Shown: positions 25,591 through 35,115, counted from the stretch's first letter. The stretch: 64,000 nucleotides of DNA from an uncultured bacterium (GCA_905215555.1 CAJMQU010000003.1:119552-183551); one strand, 5' to 3'. The notes: generated by a model from the letters alone, not told the origin. Translations and numbers: made by a program.

Positions 25591-26078
25591 CGATAAATCC
25601 AAAATTTCGGATTTATGCCACATTTACGAAAACCTATTTTCTCTAATACTCTCATCGATGCTATGTTACCAGCATAAACATTTGCACAAATGCGCATCAC
25701 ATCTGTATGATGAAAATAGCAGCTAATAGCCAGTGCTAACATTTGGGTCATAATCCCTTTACCCCAATATGGTTCAGCAAGCCAATAACCTAATTCTGCA
25801 TTGTAGCGCTCTACATCTATACCACGAGCGAAACTTATATTACCAGCCGCTTCCTGATTTACTTCGATACAATAATTATTTTGTTCGTTTTGACTTGAAA
25901 CGAACAGGATGAATTGTTGCGCGTCGTTTTCAGAATAAGGATATGGTAGGCTATCACGGCAATTATCCCATATCTTTTTATTATTAAGATATTTAGCTAA
26001 AGTGGAAAAATCATCTTTAGACCAACTTCTTATTTTGTATTTATCCACATCCATTTCTTTATTCAATTCATTTACCAT
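25572..26078 (-). CDS. GNAT acetyltransferase (RimJ/RimL type), 3'-truncated
   Basis: 168 aa as read. The GNAT core is present: YWLAEPYWGKGIMTQMLALA (acetyl-CoA loop region), VYAGNIASMRVLEKIGFRKC. In the family another 20-25 residues follow the GFRK motif; here the frame runs into the helicase fragment and stops at 25572. The break lies beside a short palindrome AAATCC...GGATTT at about 25596-25614. RimJ/RimL enzymes acetylate protein N-termini or small molecules. The truncated protein may be inactive. Confidence 0.75.
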   Translation of the reverse strand: MVNELNKEMDVDKYKIRSWSKDDFSTLAKYLNNKKIWDNCRDSLPYPYSENDAQQFILFVSSQNEQNNYCIEVNQEAAGNISFARGIDVERYNAELGYWLAEPYWGKGIMTQMLALAISCYFHHTDVMRICANVYAGNIASMRVLEKIGFRKCGINPKFWIYRTISRT

Positions 26079-26166
26079 TATAAATTCGCTGTATGAAATA
26101 AATTACTTAGGAATTGAGCCGGGATATGATAAGTATCATTGTTGATGATTGAGGCATATTCATATG

Positions 26167-27393
26167 TCATTTAGGTTCTACATGTAAATAATACACCTCT
26201 GTGGTTAATTCGTCGGTGTCATCAGAAAACTGATGCAACATCAACATACGAGTGGTTTTGTTTTCCCAATACAATTCAGCTTTCACTCCTTTTTCGGGCA
26301 GACATTTGAATAAATTTTCTTTCCCTTTGGCATTTTGTCCCTCGCCTACATTATTCTTCATCAATGTATTGATGGCTTTTTGTGTTGTTGGTAGAAAGTC
26401 AGAATCTGATAGCAGTTTGTGATTTATCGGGATGATTTGAGAATAGGGAGCATTGTTCTTTGCAACAATGTCATACACCTTATATTCATAGTCTCTATCC
26501 AGTCGGCAATAGGCTGTTAGGTTCTGTGGGTTCTGTAAGACGATTACACTCCAATCAAGCCCTAAGAAGTCGCGTTCATACAGCGTTATATTGAGAGAGG
26601 TTTCATATTCAACCTTTCCATGGCGGTAGCCTTTAAGATGGTTCTTTACAGTACCACTCTTGAAGAAGTGTGACCCCCATTGTGTAGTAAGATGCTCTCC
26701 TGTTCCTTCTGCTGTAACATCACTTTCATAGACTTTGAATGTATGAGGGAAATTATCTGCACTCCACACAATAGAATCGTAATATTGTGTAAACTCTGGA
26801 AAACCTATAGGCATATAATGACCGTTTATGTCCGTGATTCTGAAAGTTATCAGGTCGAGCGGTGCCGGCAATGGGCTGTCAAGGTGCATCAAGGGAGTGA
26901 AATCTCCCATAATCATCTTGAACTTAGCATCTTCTGGCAAAGTCTCTGGTTTGGGATCTGGTTGTTCTTCTTTTTTAAAGGTTCTGGACAAACAGATGAC
27001 TGTATGTGCTTTTCTCTTTCCATCATTTGTCGAGATTCTAATCTCTTCGTATGCATCTGGAGCTTCCGAAACATAAGGAGGGAAATGAATTTTCAACTGA
27101 TTGGCTTCTACCTTGAGTGTTGCCCATTCACAATCGTATGTGTAAGAATCGCCTGATATAGGATTAAGTACATCGAAATTCTCGCAAGTCATTACAATAT
27201 CGCCCTCCTTGCTGTTTGCTTTGAAGTAATATTCAGGAACCCATGCTACAGTGGCACCCGTATACTCAACATTATCGGGCGTAAGGATTTCATACGACCA
27301 CACCATGGGTCCACCGGGTAAAATCTTATCCTTGTCGCAAGCCGTAAAAAGCAAGCAAATAACCACCATAAACGGTATAAACAGTTTGTTCAT
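26167..27393 (-). CDS. Surface lipoprotein of unknown function
   Basis: 408 aa with signal peptide and lipobox LLFTACDK (Cys19). The mature part is beta-rich with many aromatic residues and an Ig-like style (VYESDVTAEGTGEHLTTQW, YETSLNITLYERDFLGLDWS). No catalytic motif is visible. It is single, with no SusC/D pair nearby. It resembles uncharacterised Bacteroides lipoproteins annotated only as hypothetical. Confidence 0.6.
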   Translation of the reverse strand: MNKLFIPFMVVICLLFTACDKDKILPGGPMVWSYEILTPDNVEYTGATVAWVPEYYFKANSKEGDIVMTCENFDVLNPISGDSYTYDCEWATLKVEANQLKIHFPPYVSEAPDAYEEIRISTNDGKRKAHTVICLSRTFKKEEQPDPKPETLPEDAKFKMIMGDFTPLMHLDSPLPAPLDLITFRITDINGHYMPIGFPEFTQYYDSIVWSADNFPHTFKVYESDVTAEGTGEHLTTQWGSHFFKSGTVKNHLKGYRHGKVEYETSLNITLYERDFLGLDWSVIVLQNPQNLTAYCRLDRDYEYKVYDIVAKNNAPYSQIIPINHKLLSDSDFLPTTQKAINTLMKNNVGEGQNAKGKENLFKCLPEKGVKAELYWENKTTRMLMLHQFSDDTDELTTEVYYLHVEPK

Positions 27394-27473
27394 ATTCGTA
27401 TAATTCCCCTATAGGCTCTATTGGGTTATTAAATTTATAATGAAAAAACGTGAGCCGACTATGCCACGTCTAA

Positions 27474-27586
27474 GTGAAGGTCGTAGGAAACCTTTGATGC
27501 AGATGTAACAATAGCAGCCCACGCTATATGCGTGAGAACCACTATGCTATCTCTTGCATCAGCCTGAAAATTTCCTACGTTTTCAC
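27474..27586. other. Nested-hairpin element, possible structured RNA or small mobile element
   Basis: Four nested stems: GTGAA/TTCAC (27474-27478 with 27582-27586), CGTAGGAAA/TTTCCTACG (27482-27490 with 27571-27579), TGATGCA/TGCATCA (27495-27501 with 27555-27561), then ATAGCA/TGCTAT (27511-27516 with 27545-27550) capped by CACGC-TATAT-GCGTG (27520-27534). About 113 bp long. No ORF except a 22-codon frame MKKREPTMPRLSEGRRKPLM that enters it on +. Because it is symmetric, either strand could carry the RNA. Confidence 0.45.
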
Positions 27587-27698
27587 CTACAAGATAAACA
27601 TAACGTTTCTTCTTTTCTCTTATGTCTTGGAAAGATTTGCCCCTATCCGTATGCGAAAATAGTTATTTTATTGATGTTTTGCATTATATAGAACGGAA

Positions 27699-27966
27699 TT
27701 ATAACTTGAATCCTCTACTTTTTCTTGGTTCTTCTGCTGATTGTCGCAAACCTTGCCGAAGTTTCTCCTATTGCTCTTTGAACCATTCGCTTATTGGTTG
27801 CCTGTTTATTGTCAGCACTAATTTATTATCATTACTCGAACTTTTCTCAATCTTGAAAATATCATTCTTGATTTCAAATCTTCGTCTATGTTCTTCGGAA
27901 TAGATTTTTCCATTGTATCTGATGGTTTCCTTTTTTTATCAAAAGACTGTTCTGTTTCTCTTTCAC
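27699..27966 (-). pseudogene. Small gene broken by a frameshift and an amber stop
   Basis: Begins GTG at 27966 after AAGGAGAATTGAA. The frame VKEKQNSLLIKK must shift by one base in a run of seven A to continue ETIRYNGKIYSEEHRRFEIK, FKIEKSSSNDNKLVLTINRQ and PISEWFKEQ. It then meets TAG and continues EKLRQGLRQSAEEPRKSRGF to TAA at 27699. It looks like a once intact gene of 87-88 aa. Unlike the phage region it also has a frameshift, so decay is the simpler reading. The family is unknown. Confidence 0.5.
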
Positions 27967-28117
27967 TTCAATTCTCCTTATTTATTTGTTGTTCGCAAAA
28001 TAACGAACGACATTTTTAATAGCCAAATTATACGGCATATTTTTTCCTTCTCGGAGTTTGGATAAACATAATCCTTCTTTCATCGTTTATAGTCTATACA
28101 TAAAATGGGTTTATGAT

Positions 28118-29392
28118 ATGAAAGGATTATTGTTAATTGGAATTTTTATGTTTTGCCCTGTTTCTATCATATGGGGACAGACCGGAATACAACAATATGC
28201 AGGAACAGCCATGCCATATCCTGTAGTGAAAGACTCATCCGGCTTTTGTCAGGATGGTATGGTCCCGTTTTATATTAGCCATCTGGGAAGACATGGAGCC
28301 CGTTTTCCAACATCGGGAAAGGCCTTGAATAAAGTGAAGGAGGCACTGGAGTCGGCTCAACAAGAAAACAGACTGACAACAGAGGGGGTAACATTACTTG
28401 TCAAATTGCGGCATTTGTCTGAAGTTTTTGAGGGACATTGGGGAGAATTATCAGCAGTGGGAGAGTGGGAACAGCGAGGAATTGCCAGACGTATGATGGA
28501 ACACTACCCTCAGCTATTCAGTGATTCAGCCGCAGTGCAGGCAATATCGACTTATGTCCCCCGGTGTATACATAGTATGGATGCGTTTCTTGCCTGCATG
28601 GCGCAGCATAATTCTTCTTTACGCATACAAAGCAATGAAGGGAGACAATATAATAGAATTCTTCGCTTCTTCGATTTAAACCAATCTTATGTTAATTATA
28701 AGGAAAATGGTGATTGGCGTCTTATATATGAGACTTTTGTGAGTAAAAAAATATCTCCTGCTCCTATCATGAAAAACTTCTTTCTTGAATCGGAACAAGA
28801 GACAGATAAAAAAGCAGAGGAATTTGTCATGGATTTATTCTCCGTGGCTGCCATACTTCCGGATACAGGTGTTCTGACAAGTCTGGATGATCTTTTCACA
28901 GTGGACGAATGGTGTAATTACTGGCAGACTCAGAATTTGCGGCAATATATGAGTAAGAGTTCAGCACCGGTCGGGAAGCTGCTGCCTGTTGCAATTGCAT
29001 GGCCTTTGCTGGCAGAATTCATTCATTCGGCTGATGAAGTGATAAATGGCAAGTCGGATAACCGGGCGAACTTTCGCTTTGCTCATGCGGAAACAGTTAT
29101 TCCTTTTGTAGCATTAATGGGTGTAGAAGGAGTAGATGTTCAAGTTTCTGTTCCTGATTCTGTTTCCAAATATTGGAAAGATTATGAGATTTCTCCAATG
29201 GCTGCTAATGTACAATGGATTTTTTATCATGACAAGGATCGTAGAATATGGGTGAAAATCCTTTTGAATGAAAAAGAAGTGGCACTTCCTGTTCCAACTT
29301 CCCGTTTTCCTTATTATGAGTGGAAAACTGTTTGCACATATCTTAATGAAAGAATTGAGATGGCGAAAGAGGTACTTTCATTATATGCATAG
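28118..29392 (+). CDS. MINPP-type histidine phosphatase (phytase)
   Basis: 424 aa from MKGLLLIGIFMFCPVSIIWG at 28118, which gives a signal peptide; an upstream ATG at 28058 adds 20 unlikely residues. It has the histidine-phosphatase motif LGRHGARFPTS and the HAE triad typical of MINPP (FAHAETVIPF), not the HD of bacterial AppA enzymes. Bacteroides use such exported enzymes to remove phosphates from inositol hexakisphosphate in the gut. It is a single gene between intergenic gaps of several hundred bases. Confidence 0.85.
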   Translation: MKGLLLIGIFMFCPVSIIWGQTGIQQYAGTAMPYPVVKDSSGFCQDGMVPFYISHLGRHGARFPTSGKALNKVKEALESAQQENRLTTEGVTLLVKLRHLSEVFEGHWGELSAVGEWEQRGIARRMMEHYPQLFSDSAAVQAISTYVPRCIHSMDAFLACMAQHNSSLRIQSNEGRQYNRILRFFDLNQSYVNYKENGDWRLIYETFVSKKISPAPIMKNFFLESEQETDKKAEEFVMDLFSVAAILPDTGVLTSLDDLFTVDEWCNYWQTQNLRQYMSKSSAPVGKLLPVAIAWPLLAEFIHSADEVINGKSDNRANFRFAHAETVIPFVALMGVEGVDVQVSVPDSVSKYWKDYEISPMAANVQWIFYHDKDRRIWVKILLNEKEVALPVPTSRFPYYEWKTVCTYLNERIEMAKEVLSLYA

Positions 29393-29644
29393 CTATCAGT
29401 TGTTTATCGCGGATGTTTTTTGTTTTATGCTAATCTTTTATATTTTCCAATCCCGAAAATAGTCTTTTATCCAAAAACTGCAGACGGATTGCCTCATTCA
29501 CTGCTATAATTGTATTAATCTGTTATAAAAGGACAATAATCAGCGCTTTATCATATTTCTGTGGATTATTATCGTAACTTGCAGAAAAGAAAAATCCCGC
29601 CTATTTTATCCCCGAGTATAAACTATCCTAAAAAGAAATGAATT

Positions 29645-29776
29645 ATGAAAGGTAAAGAGAGAAAGAAAGAAGTCAAGAAAGAAAAGTCAGAGAATAAGAT
29701 AAAAGTGCTGACTGAGTATCAGAGAGAAAGAGAGAGCAAGAGTAATAAAGGAATGAGCCTAATACCCAAAACATAA
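29645..29776 (+). CDS. 43-aa highly basic small protein
   Basis: Starts MKGKERKKEVKKEKSENKIK and ends KGMSLIPKT. Nearly half the residues are Lys, Arg or Glu. Its stop overlaps the start of the GH130 gene (TAATG), so translation is coupled. It is probably a real leader gene of the operon; function unknown. The 250 bp before it (29393-29644) show no gene. Confidence 0.5.
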   Translation: MKGKERKKEVKKEKSENKIKVLTEYQRERESKSNKGMSLIPKT

Positions 29777-30807
29777 TGATATCTGTAAAAAGAGAGGGTA
29801 TTATCCTGGAAGCCACTTCGCTTGATTTTGAGAATGAGGGAGTGATGAATCCGGCAGTGATAGCCGAAGGAAATTCCGTGCATATGTTCTACCGTGCTGT
29901 AAGAGAAGGAAACCACTCTTCCATTGGGTATTGTCGGCTTGAGGGACCTTTGAAGGTTGTGGAAAGAGAGGCAGTTCCCTTATTGGTTCCTGAATATAGT
30001 TATGAAAGTCAGGGGGTGGAAGACCCTAGAATCGTGAAAATCGATGGTCTTTACTACCTCACTTATACGGCTTACGATGGTTATAGTGCAGTAGGGGCTT
30101 TGGCACTCTCTTCTGATTTGAGGCATTTTGAGAAGCAGGGCATTATCACTTCCCAGATTACTTATCCGCAGTTTCGTGAGTTGCTTCGTACCCAACAAGC
30201 AATTATCGGTAAGTATTTTCGTTCGGGCAATAAGCGCGAAGCGACTAATGAGAAAGGGCATCCGCTCTATATGATGGATAAGAATGTGGTTTTCTTCCCT
30301 CGTAAAATCAATGGGAAGTTTTACTTCATGCATCGTATCCGTCCCGATATCCAGTACGTGGCAGTGGAACGCCTGAATATGTTGACGAAAGAATTTTGGA
30401 AAAGGTATTACCAGAATTTTACGAAACGTATTTTGCTGGCACCTTATCACGACCATGAGTCAAGTTACATCGGAGCCGGTTGTCCGCCGATAGAGACAAG
30501 CGCCGGTTGGCTGCTGATTTATCATAGTGTTTATGATACTCCTTCCGGCTATGTTTATTCCGCATGTGCGGCTTTACTGGATATAGACAATCCGGCTATT
30601 GAAATAGCCCGTTTGCCTTATCCGTTGTTCACTCCCACGACAGAATATGAACTGTCCGGTGTAGTCAATAGAGTCTGTTTCCCCACGGGCACTGCCTTGT
30701 TTGGTGATACACTCTATATATACTATGGGGCAGCCGATAAATATGTCGCCTGTGTGTCAGTGCAACTGACAGAGTTACTGGATGAATTAATAAAACAAAT
30801 TAAATGA
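29776..30807 (+). CDS. GH130-family beta-mannoside phosphorylase or mannosidase
   Basis: 343 aa, a five-bladed propeller of the GH130 family. Recognisable are NPAVIAEGNSVHMFYRAVRE, the family hallmark GVEDPRIVKIDGLYYLTYTA, MDKNVVFFPRKINGKFYFMH, IGAGCPPIETSAGWLLIYHS and YYGAADKYVACVS near the end. GH130 enzymes phosphorolyse or hydrolyse beta-mannosides. There is no signal peptide, so it is cytoplasmic. It overlaps the glycosyltransferase gene by 4 bp. Confidence 0.88.
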   Translation: MISVKREGIILEATSLDFENEGVMNPAVIAEGNSVHMFYRAVREGNHSSIGYCRLEGPLKVVEREAVPLLVPEYSYESQGVEDPRIVKIDGLYYLTYTAYDGYSAVGALALSSDLRHFEKQGIITSQITYPQFRELLRTQQAIIGKYFRSGNKREATNEKGHPLYMMDKNVVFFPRKINGKFYFMHRIRPDIQYVAVERLNMLTKEFWKRYYQNFTKRILLAPYHDHESSYIGAGCPPIETSAGWLLIYHSVYDTPSGYVYSACAALLDIDNPAIEIARLPYPLFTPTTEYELSGVVNRVCFPTGTALFGDTLYIYYGAADKYVACVSVQLTELLDELIKQIK

Positions 30808-33005
30808 GAAAAATAGTATGTATCACTACTTATCCTCCTCGTGAATGTGGTATAGCCACCTTTGCCCAGGATTTGGTCCGGGCCATTCAGTCTAAGTTTG
30901 GAAATTCTTATTCCATCAGAATATGTGCAGTAGAGACTGACACGGAGAAATATGCCTACACCCGGAAGCAGGCTGTAGAGTATGTGCTCAATACTTCGGA
31001 TGCATCGGCTTTCGCTGCTCTGGCCAGGCAGTTGAATGAAGAATCTGAAATTGAAATTGTGCTTGTGCAGCATGAGTTCGGATTGTATGCTGAGCAGGAA
31101 GAAGCTTTCCTTGAAATGTTGGAGCAACTCTCCAAGCCGGTGATCCTTATTTTCCATACAGTCCTTTCGCAACCTTCTCTTGACATGTATGGAAGTGTGA
31201 GGAGAATGATAGCTGCCTGTAAGCATCTTGTTGTCATGACACAAAATTCCCGGCGCATCTTGCTGCGGGTATATCATGCTGATGATGATAAAATCGAGGT
31301 GATTCCTCACGGCACTCATCTGGTGTCATTTAAGGATAAGAATATGCTGAAGAATTATTATAAACTTTCGGGTAGGCGTGTCCTTTCTACTTTTGGTCTG
31401 CTCAGTTCCGGAAAAAGCATAGAGACTACTTTAGATGCTTTGCCGGATATTGTGAAAGAGAATCCTTCCGTCATCTTTCTTATCATCGGAAAAACGCACC
31501 CGGGAGTGCTGAAGGTGGAAGGAGAGAAGTATCGCAATCTGTTGAAAGTAAAAATAAGAGAACTGCATCTGGAAGAACATGTACTCTTCATCAATCAGTA
31601 TCTTGAATTACCTGTTCTGTTGGAATATTTGCAGTTGACAGATGTGTACCTTTTTACTTCAAGCGACCCGAATCAGGCAGTCAGCGGGACATTTGTTTAT
31701 GCTATCAGTTGCGGCTGTCCCATCATAGCTACTCCTATTCCGCATGCACTGGAATTGCTGAATGATGATTCCGGCATCATCTTTGACTTTAAAGACTCGG
31801 TTCAATTGTCCATAGCTGCCAATCGTTTGCTTGCCGATGAAAGTCTGCGGACTGAGATGAAGCTGGTGGGGTTGCAGAAGACGGCAGCTACAGCTTGGGA
31901 AAATGTAGCAATTGCCTACACATTGCTTTTTCAGGAAACCGGCAAGGCGGAGGAAGAGTTGATTTACTCTTTACCTCCCGTGAATACTTCTCATATCCGA
32001 CGTATGAGTCGGCAATGGGGAATTATTCAGTTTGCGAAAGGGAATCGGCCGGATAGTTCTACGGGATATACGCTGGATGATACGGCACGTGCACTGATAG
32101 TAATGTGCCAAGTCGTTGCCACCGGAAAAACTAAGGTGAAAGAACGTTATATCAGGACGTATCTGAATTTTATCCGTTACTGTCAGCAGCCGGATGGCTC
32201 TTTTCTGAATTATGTGGATCAGGATGGGTTGTTCACCCCACAAAATCAAGAAGTAGGGCTGGAAGATAGTAACGGGCGGGCTATTTGTGCCTTGGGATAT
32301 TTTATCTCTTGTTCGGCACATTTCCCGGCTTTATGGAAAGAAGAAGCAGTGGCTGTTTTTGAGCGGACATTTCAACAGTTCAGTCGGATAGAATCTCCCC
32401 GGGGCATAGCTTTTATGCTCGAAGGGCTATATTATTACACCCGTGTGTGTCCGTCGACCCAGGCGGATGCTTATATAGGGCTATTGGCCAATAAACTTGT
32501 TCAGTGCAATCGCCGGACGGCAAGTGGAGACTGGTTGTGGTTTGAAACATATCTCACTTATGACAACGGCATTTTACCGGAATCAATGCTGATGGCTTAT
32601 TTGGCTATTGGGCGGGAGGAATATAAGCAGATAGCTGGGGAAGCTTTCGAATTCTTATTGAAGAAGTTATTTGTGGGAAATTGTCTTCAAGTGATCTCCA
32701 ACCAGGGATGGATGCATAAAGGAGAAGGACATCATGGATTTGGAGAACAACCGGTGGATGTGGCGGGAACTGTGATTGCTTTAGGTACGTTCTATCAGGT
32801 ATTTAAAGAGGAAAAATACCTTCGTATGCAAACTGATGCTTTTAACTGGTTTTTGGGGAATAACCATTTGCATCAGATTATTTACAATCCGGCCACCGGA
32901 GGTTGTTATGATGGATTGGAGGAGAATAACATTAATTTGAATCAGGGAGCCGAATCGACTGTGTGCTACTTAATGGCAAGATTGGCGCTTGCAGCGCATT
33001 GCTGA
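30804..33005 (+). CDS. GT4-type glycosyltransferase fused to an alpha/alpha-toroid domain
   Basis: 733 aa. Residues 1-380 form a GT-B fold: MRKIVCITTYPPRECGIATF, VLVQHEFGLYAEQEEAFLEM, IEVIPHGTHLVSF, STFGLLSSGKSIETTLDALP and a late SGTFVYAISCGCPIIATPIP nucleotide-sugar site. Residues about 400-733 look like a helical toroid with YTLDDTARALIVMCQ, GLEDSNGRAICALGYF and HGFGEQPVDVAGTV, as in carbohydrate-active barrels. Fusion and coupling with GH130 suggest one mannoside synthesis or salvage pathway. Confidence 0.8.
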   Translation: MRKIVCITTYPPRECGIATFAQDLVRAIQSKFGNSYSIRICAVETDTEKYAYTRKQAVEYVLNTSDASAFAALARQLNEESEIEIVLVQHEFGLYAEQEEAFLEMLEQLSKPVILIFHTVLSQPSLDMYGSVRRMIAACKHLVVMTQNSRRILLRVYHADDDKIEVIPHGTHLVSFKDKNMLKNYYKLSGRRVLSTFGLLSSGKSIETTLDALPDIVKENPSVIFLIIGKTHPGVLKVEGEKYRNLLKVKIRELHLEEHVLFINQYLELPVLLEYLQLTDVYLFTSSDPNQAVSGTFVYAISCGCPIIATPIPHALELLNDDSGIIFDFKDSVQLSIAANRLLADESLRTEMKLVGLQKTAATAWENVAIAYTLLFQETGKAEEELIYSLPPVNTSHIRRMSRQWGIIQFAKGNRPDSSTGYTLDDTARALIVMCQVVATGKTKVKERYIRTYLNFIRYCQQPDGSFLNYVDQDGLFTPQNQEVGLEDSNGRAICALGYFISCSAHFPALWKEEAVAVFERTFQQFSRIESPRGIAFMLEGLYYYTRVCPSTQADAYIGLLANKLVQCNRRTASGDWLWFETYLTYDNGILPESMLMAYLAIGREEYKQIAGEAFEFLLKKLFVGNCLQVISNQGWMHKGEGHHGFGEQPVDVAGTVIALGTFYQVFKEEKYLRMQTDAFNWFLGNNHLHQIIYNPATGGCYDGLEENNINLNQGAESTVCYLMARLALAAHC

Positions 33006-33093
33006 AAGACGTAATCGGTTTATTCTGTGAAACGGCGAAACAATAAACAAAGGAAAACTGTTTCTTATCATATAATTTAAAAACGGATATGAT

Positions 33094-34146
33094 ATGAGTA
33101 AAACAATTGATTTGTTGGGACAACAGGCAGAATATTACCTGAACCATACGTGTAAGACGATAGATAAGAAATTAATTCATGTTCCGGGTCCTGATATGAT
33201 TGATAAGATCTGGCTGGACTCTGACAGGAATGTCCGTACGCTTAACAGTCTGCAAACCTTGTATGGTCATGGACGCCTTGCAAATACCGGATATGTCTCC
33301 ATTTTGCCGGTCGACCAGGATATAGAACATACAGCCGGGGCGTCATTTGCTCCGAACCCAATCTATTTCGATCCTGAGAATATAGTAAAACTGGCTATCG
33401 AAGGAGGCTGTAATGCAGTTGCGTCTACATTCGGCATATTGGGAGCCGTGGCTCGCAAATATGCCCACAAAATACCTTTTGTAGTGAAACTGAACCATAA
33501 TGAGCTGCTGACTTACCCGAATTCTTACGATCAGGTACTGTTTGGAACAGTGAAAGAGGCATGGAATATGGGTGCGGTAGCGGTAGGTGCCACTATTTAC
33601 TTCGGATCGGAACAGAGCCGTCGTCAGATTATTGAAATTTCGCGGGCTTTTGAGTATGCGCATGAGTTAGGTATGGCGACTATTTTATGGTGCTATCTGA
33701 GAAACAATGATTTCAAGAAAGATGGTACTGACTACCATGCGGCAGCCGACCTTACCGGACAAGCTAACCATATCGGGGTGACAATCAAGGCTGATATCGT
33801 AAAACAAAAACTTCCTTCCAATAACGGAGGATTCACAGCCATTCATTTCGGTAAAACGGATGAAAGAATGTATTCCGGACTTACAACATCGCACCCTATT
33901 GACCTTTGCCGCTATCAGGTGGCTAACAGCTATATGGGGCGTGTAGGGCTGATTAATTCGGGTGGTGAGTCTCACGGAGAATCGGATCTGCGTGATGCTG
34001 TTGTTACAGCGGTAGTCAATAAACGTGCCGGTGGAATGGGACTGATCAGCGGAAGAAAAGCGTTCCAAAAGCCAATGGGAGAGGGAATCCAATTGTTGAA
34101 TGCGATTCAGGACGTTTATCTGGATTCTTCGATAACTATTGCCTAA
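33094..34146 (+). CDS. fbaB: Fructose-bisphosphate aldolase class I (FbaB/DhnA type)
   Basis: 350 aa. Family motifs: LYGHGRLANTGYVSILPVDQ, DIEHTAGASFAPNPIYFDPE, KIPFVVKLNHNELLTYPNSY and LINSGGESHGESDLRDAV near the end. It splits fructose 1,6-bisphosphate in the cytoplasm through a Schiff-base lysine. It follows the GT4 gene by 88 bp and ends in a clear terminator, so it may share or have its own transcript. Confidence 0.92.
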   Translation: MSKTIDLLGQQAEYYLNHTCKTIDKKLIHVPGPDMIDKIWLDSDRNVRTLNSLQTLYGHGRLANTGYVSILPVDQDIEHTAGASFAPNPIYFDPENIVKLAIEGGCNAVASTFGILGAVARKYAHKIPFVVKLNHNELLTYPNSYDQVLFGTVKEAWNMGAVAVGATIYFGSEQSRRQIIEISRAFEYAHELGMATILWCYLRNNDFKKDGTDYHAAADLTGQANHIGVTIKADIVKQKLPSNNGGFTAIHFGKTDERMYSGLTTSHPIDLCRYQVANSYMGRVGLINSGGESHGESDLRDAVVTAVVNKRAGGMGLISGRKAFQKPMGEGIQLLNAIQDVYLDSSITIA

Positions 34147-34221
34147 AGAGCATCGAGGTGCCTATAAGGAAATGAGATGCATCAGTAATCGTACTCTGAC
34201 AGGGTGCGTCAAATAATTATC

Positions 34222-34258
34222 GGTATAGAAGGCTGTGGGGCTTCTATACCGTTTTTTT
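34222..34258 (+). terminator. Rho-independent terminator of fbaB
   Basis: Perfect 10-bp arms GGTATAGAAG/CTTCTATACC, 9-nt loop, then GTTTTTTT. Confidence 0.9.
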
Positions 34259-34299
34259 CGTTTCATCTTCGATGACTGCCGTTGTAATCTCTCAAGAGT

Positions 34300-34935
34300 T
34301 TACTGGAACGTAGAATGCTTGAGTTTATCAATTTCTCCGTTCATTATAAATGGCAGGCATTGGCGTATTTTGTCAACAGGCCAGTCCCACCATTGCAATT
34401 CTTGCAATCGGGCAATGGTATCCGCATCGAAGCGTGGCCGTATTTCTTTTGCCGGGGTTCCTCCTACTATTGTATAGGGAGGCACATCTTTAGTCACCAC
34501 GGCTCGTGATGCTATAATTGCCCCGTCGCCTATATGCACTCCGCTCATAATTACTGCTTCATAGCCTATCCACACGTCATTGCCAATAATAATATCTCCT
34601 TTATTATCCCACGCTGAGGCTACATCCTTTTTATCTAACCCCCATTCTTCAAAGAATAGTGGAAATGTATAATTTGCCAATGACTTCAGAGTATGGTTTG
34701 CACTGTTGAAAAGAAATCTGGCGCCGCAAGCGATGGAACAGAATTTACCGATTACCAGTCGGTCTTTATTGATAGGGTAATGATATAACACATTGTTTTT
34801 CTCAAACAACGTAGGATCATTCACAAAATCATTGTATATCGTGTAATCACCCACAATAATATTCGGATTTTTAATAATTGTATTCAGGTAGATAGTCTGA
34901 AAATCATTTGTACGGGGGTAGGTTTGAGTATTCAT
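34300..34935 (-). CDS. CatB-like xenobiotic O-acetyltransferase
   Basis: 211 aa from MNTQTYPRTNDF at 34935; the frame is open to 34986 but those codons are AT-rich leader. It is a left-handed beta-helix with hexapeptide repeats (VIGKFCSIACGARFLFNSAN, DIIIGNDVWIGYEAVIMSGV, HIGDGAIIASRAVVTKDVPP) and the catalytic His of the SANHTLK loop. The C-terminal WWDWPVDKIRQCLPFI is typical of Vat/CatB acetyltransferases of streptogramin and chloramphenicol type. Resistance is possible but not shown. Confidence 0.85.
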   Translation of the reverse strand: MNTQTYPRTNDFQTIYLNTIIKNPNIIVGDYTIYNDFVNDPTLFEKNNVLYHYPINKDRLVIGKFCSIACGARFLFNSANHTLKSLANYTFPLFFEEWGLDKKDVASAWDNKGDIIIGNDVWIGYEAVIMSGVHIGDGAIIASRAVVTKDVPPYTIVGGTPAKEIRPRFDADTIARLQELQWWDWPVDKIRQCLPFIMNGEIDKLKHSTFQ

Positions 34936-35115
34936 TATGATAAATCTGTTTAAATTGTAATCTAGTTTGGTTGTTGCAATGCGCAAATATACGAAAATAT
35001 CTTAAATACTTGTTTCCGGAATAACTGATATTGAGAGTTGGAAATAACATTCAACTAAATTTTGGTCAAATTTTCCTTTTCATTGGTAAAAGAATAACTG
35101 TTTTCCGGTCAATTC

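Noticed and set aside
27622..27903. 93-aa + strand protein
   Set aside because: It is the opposite-strand shadow of the broken gene at 27699-27966.
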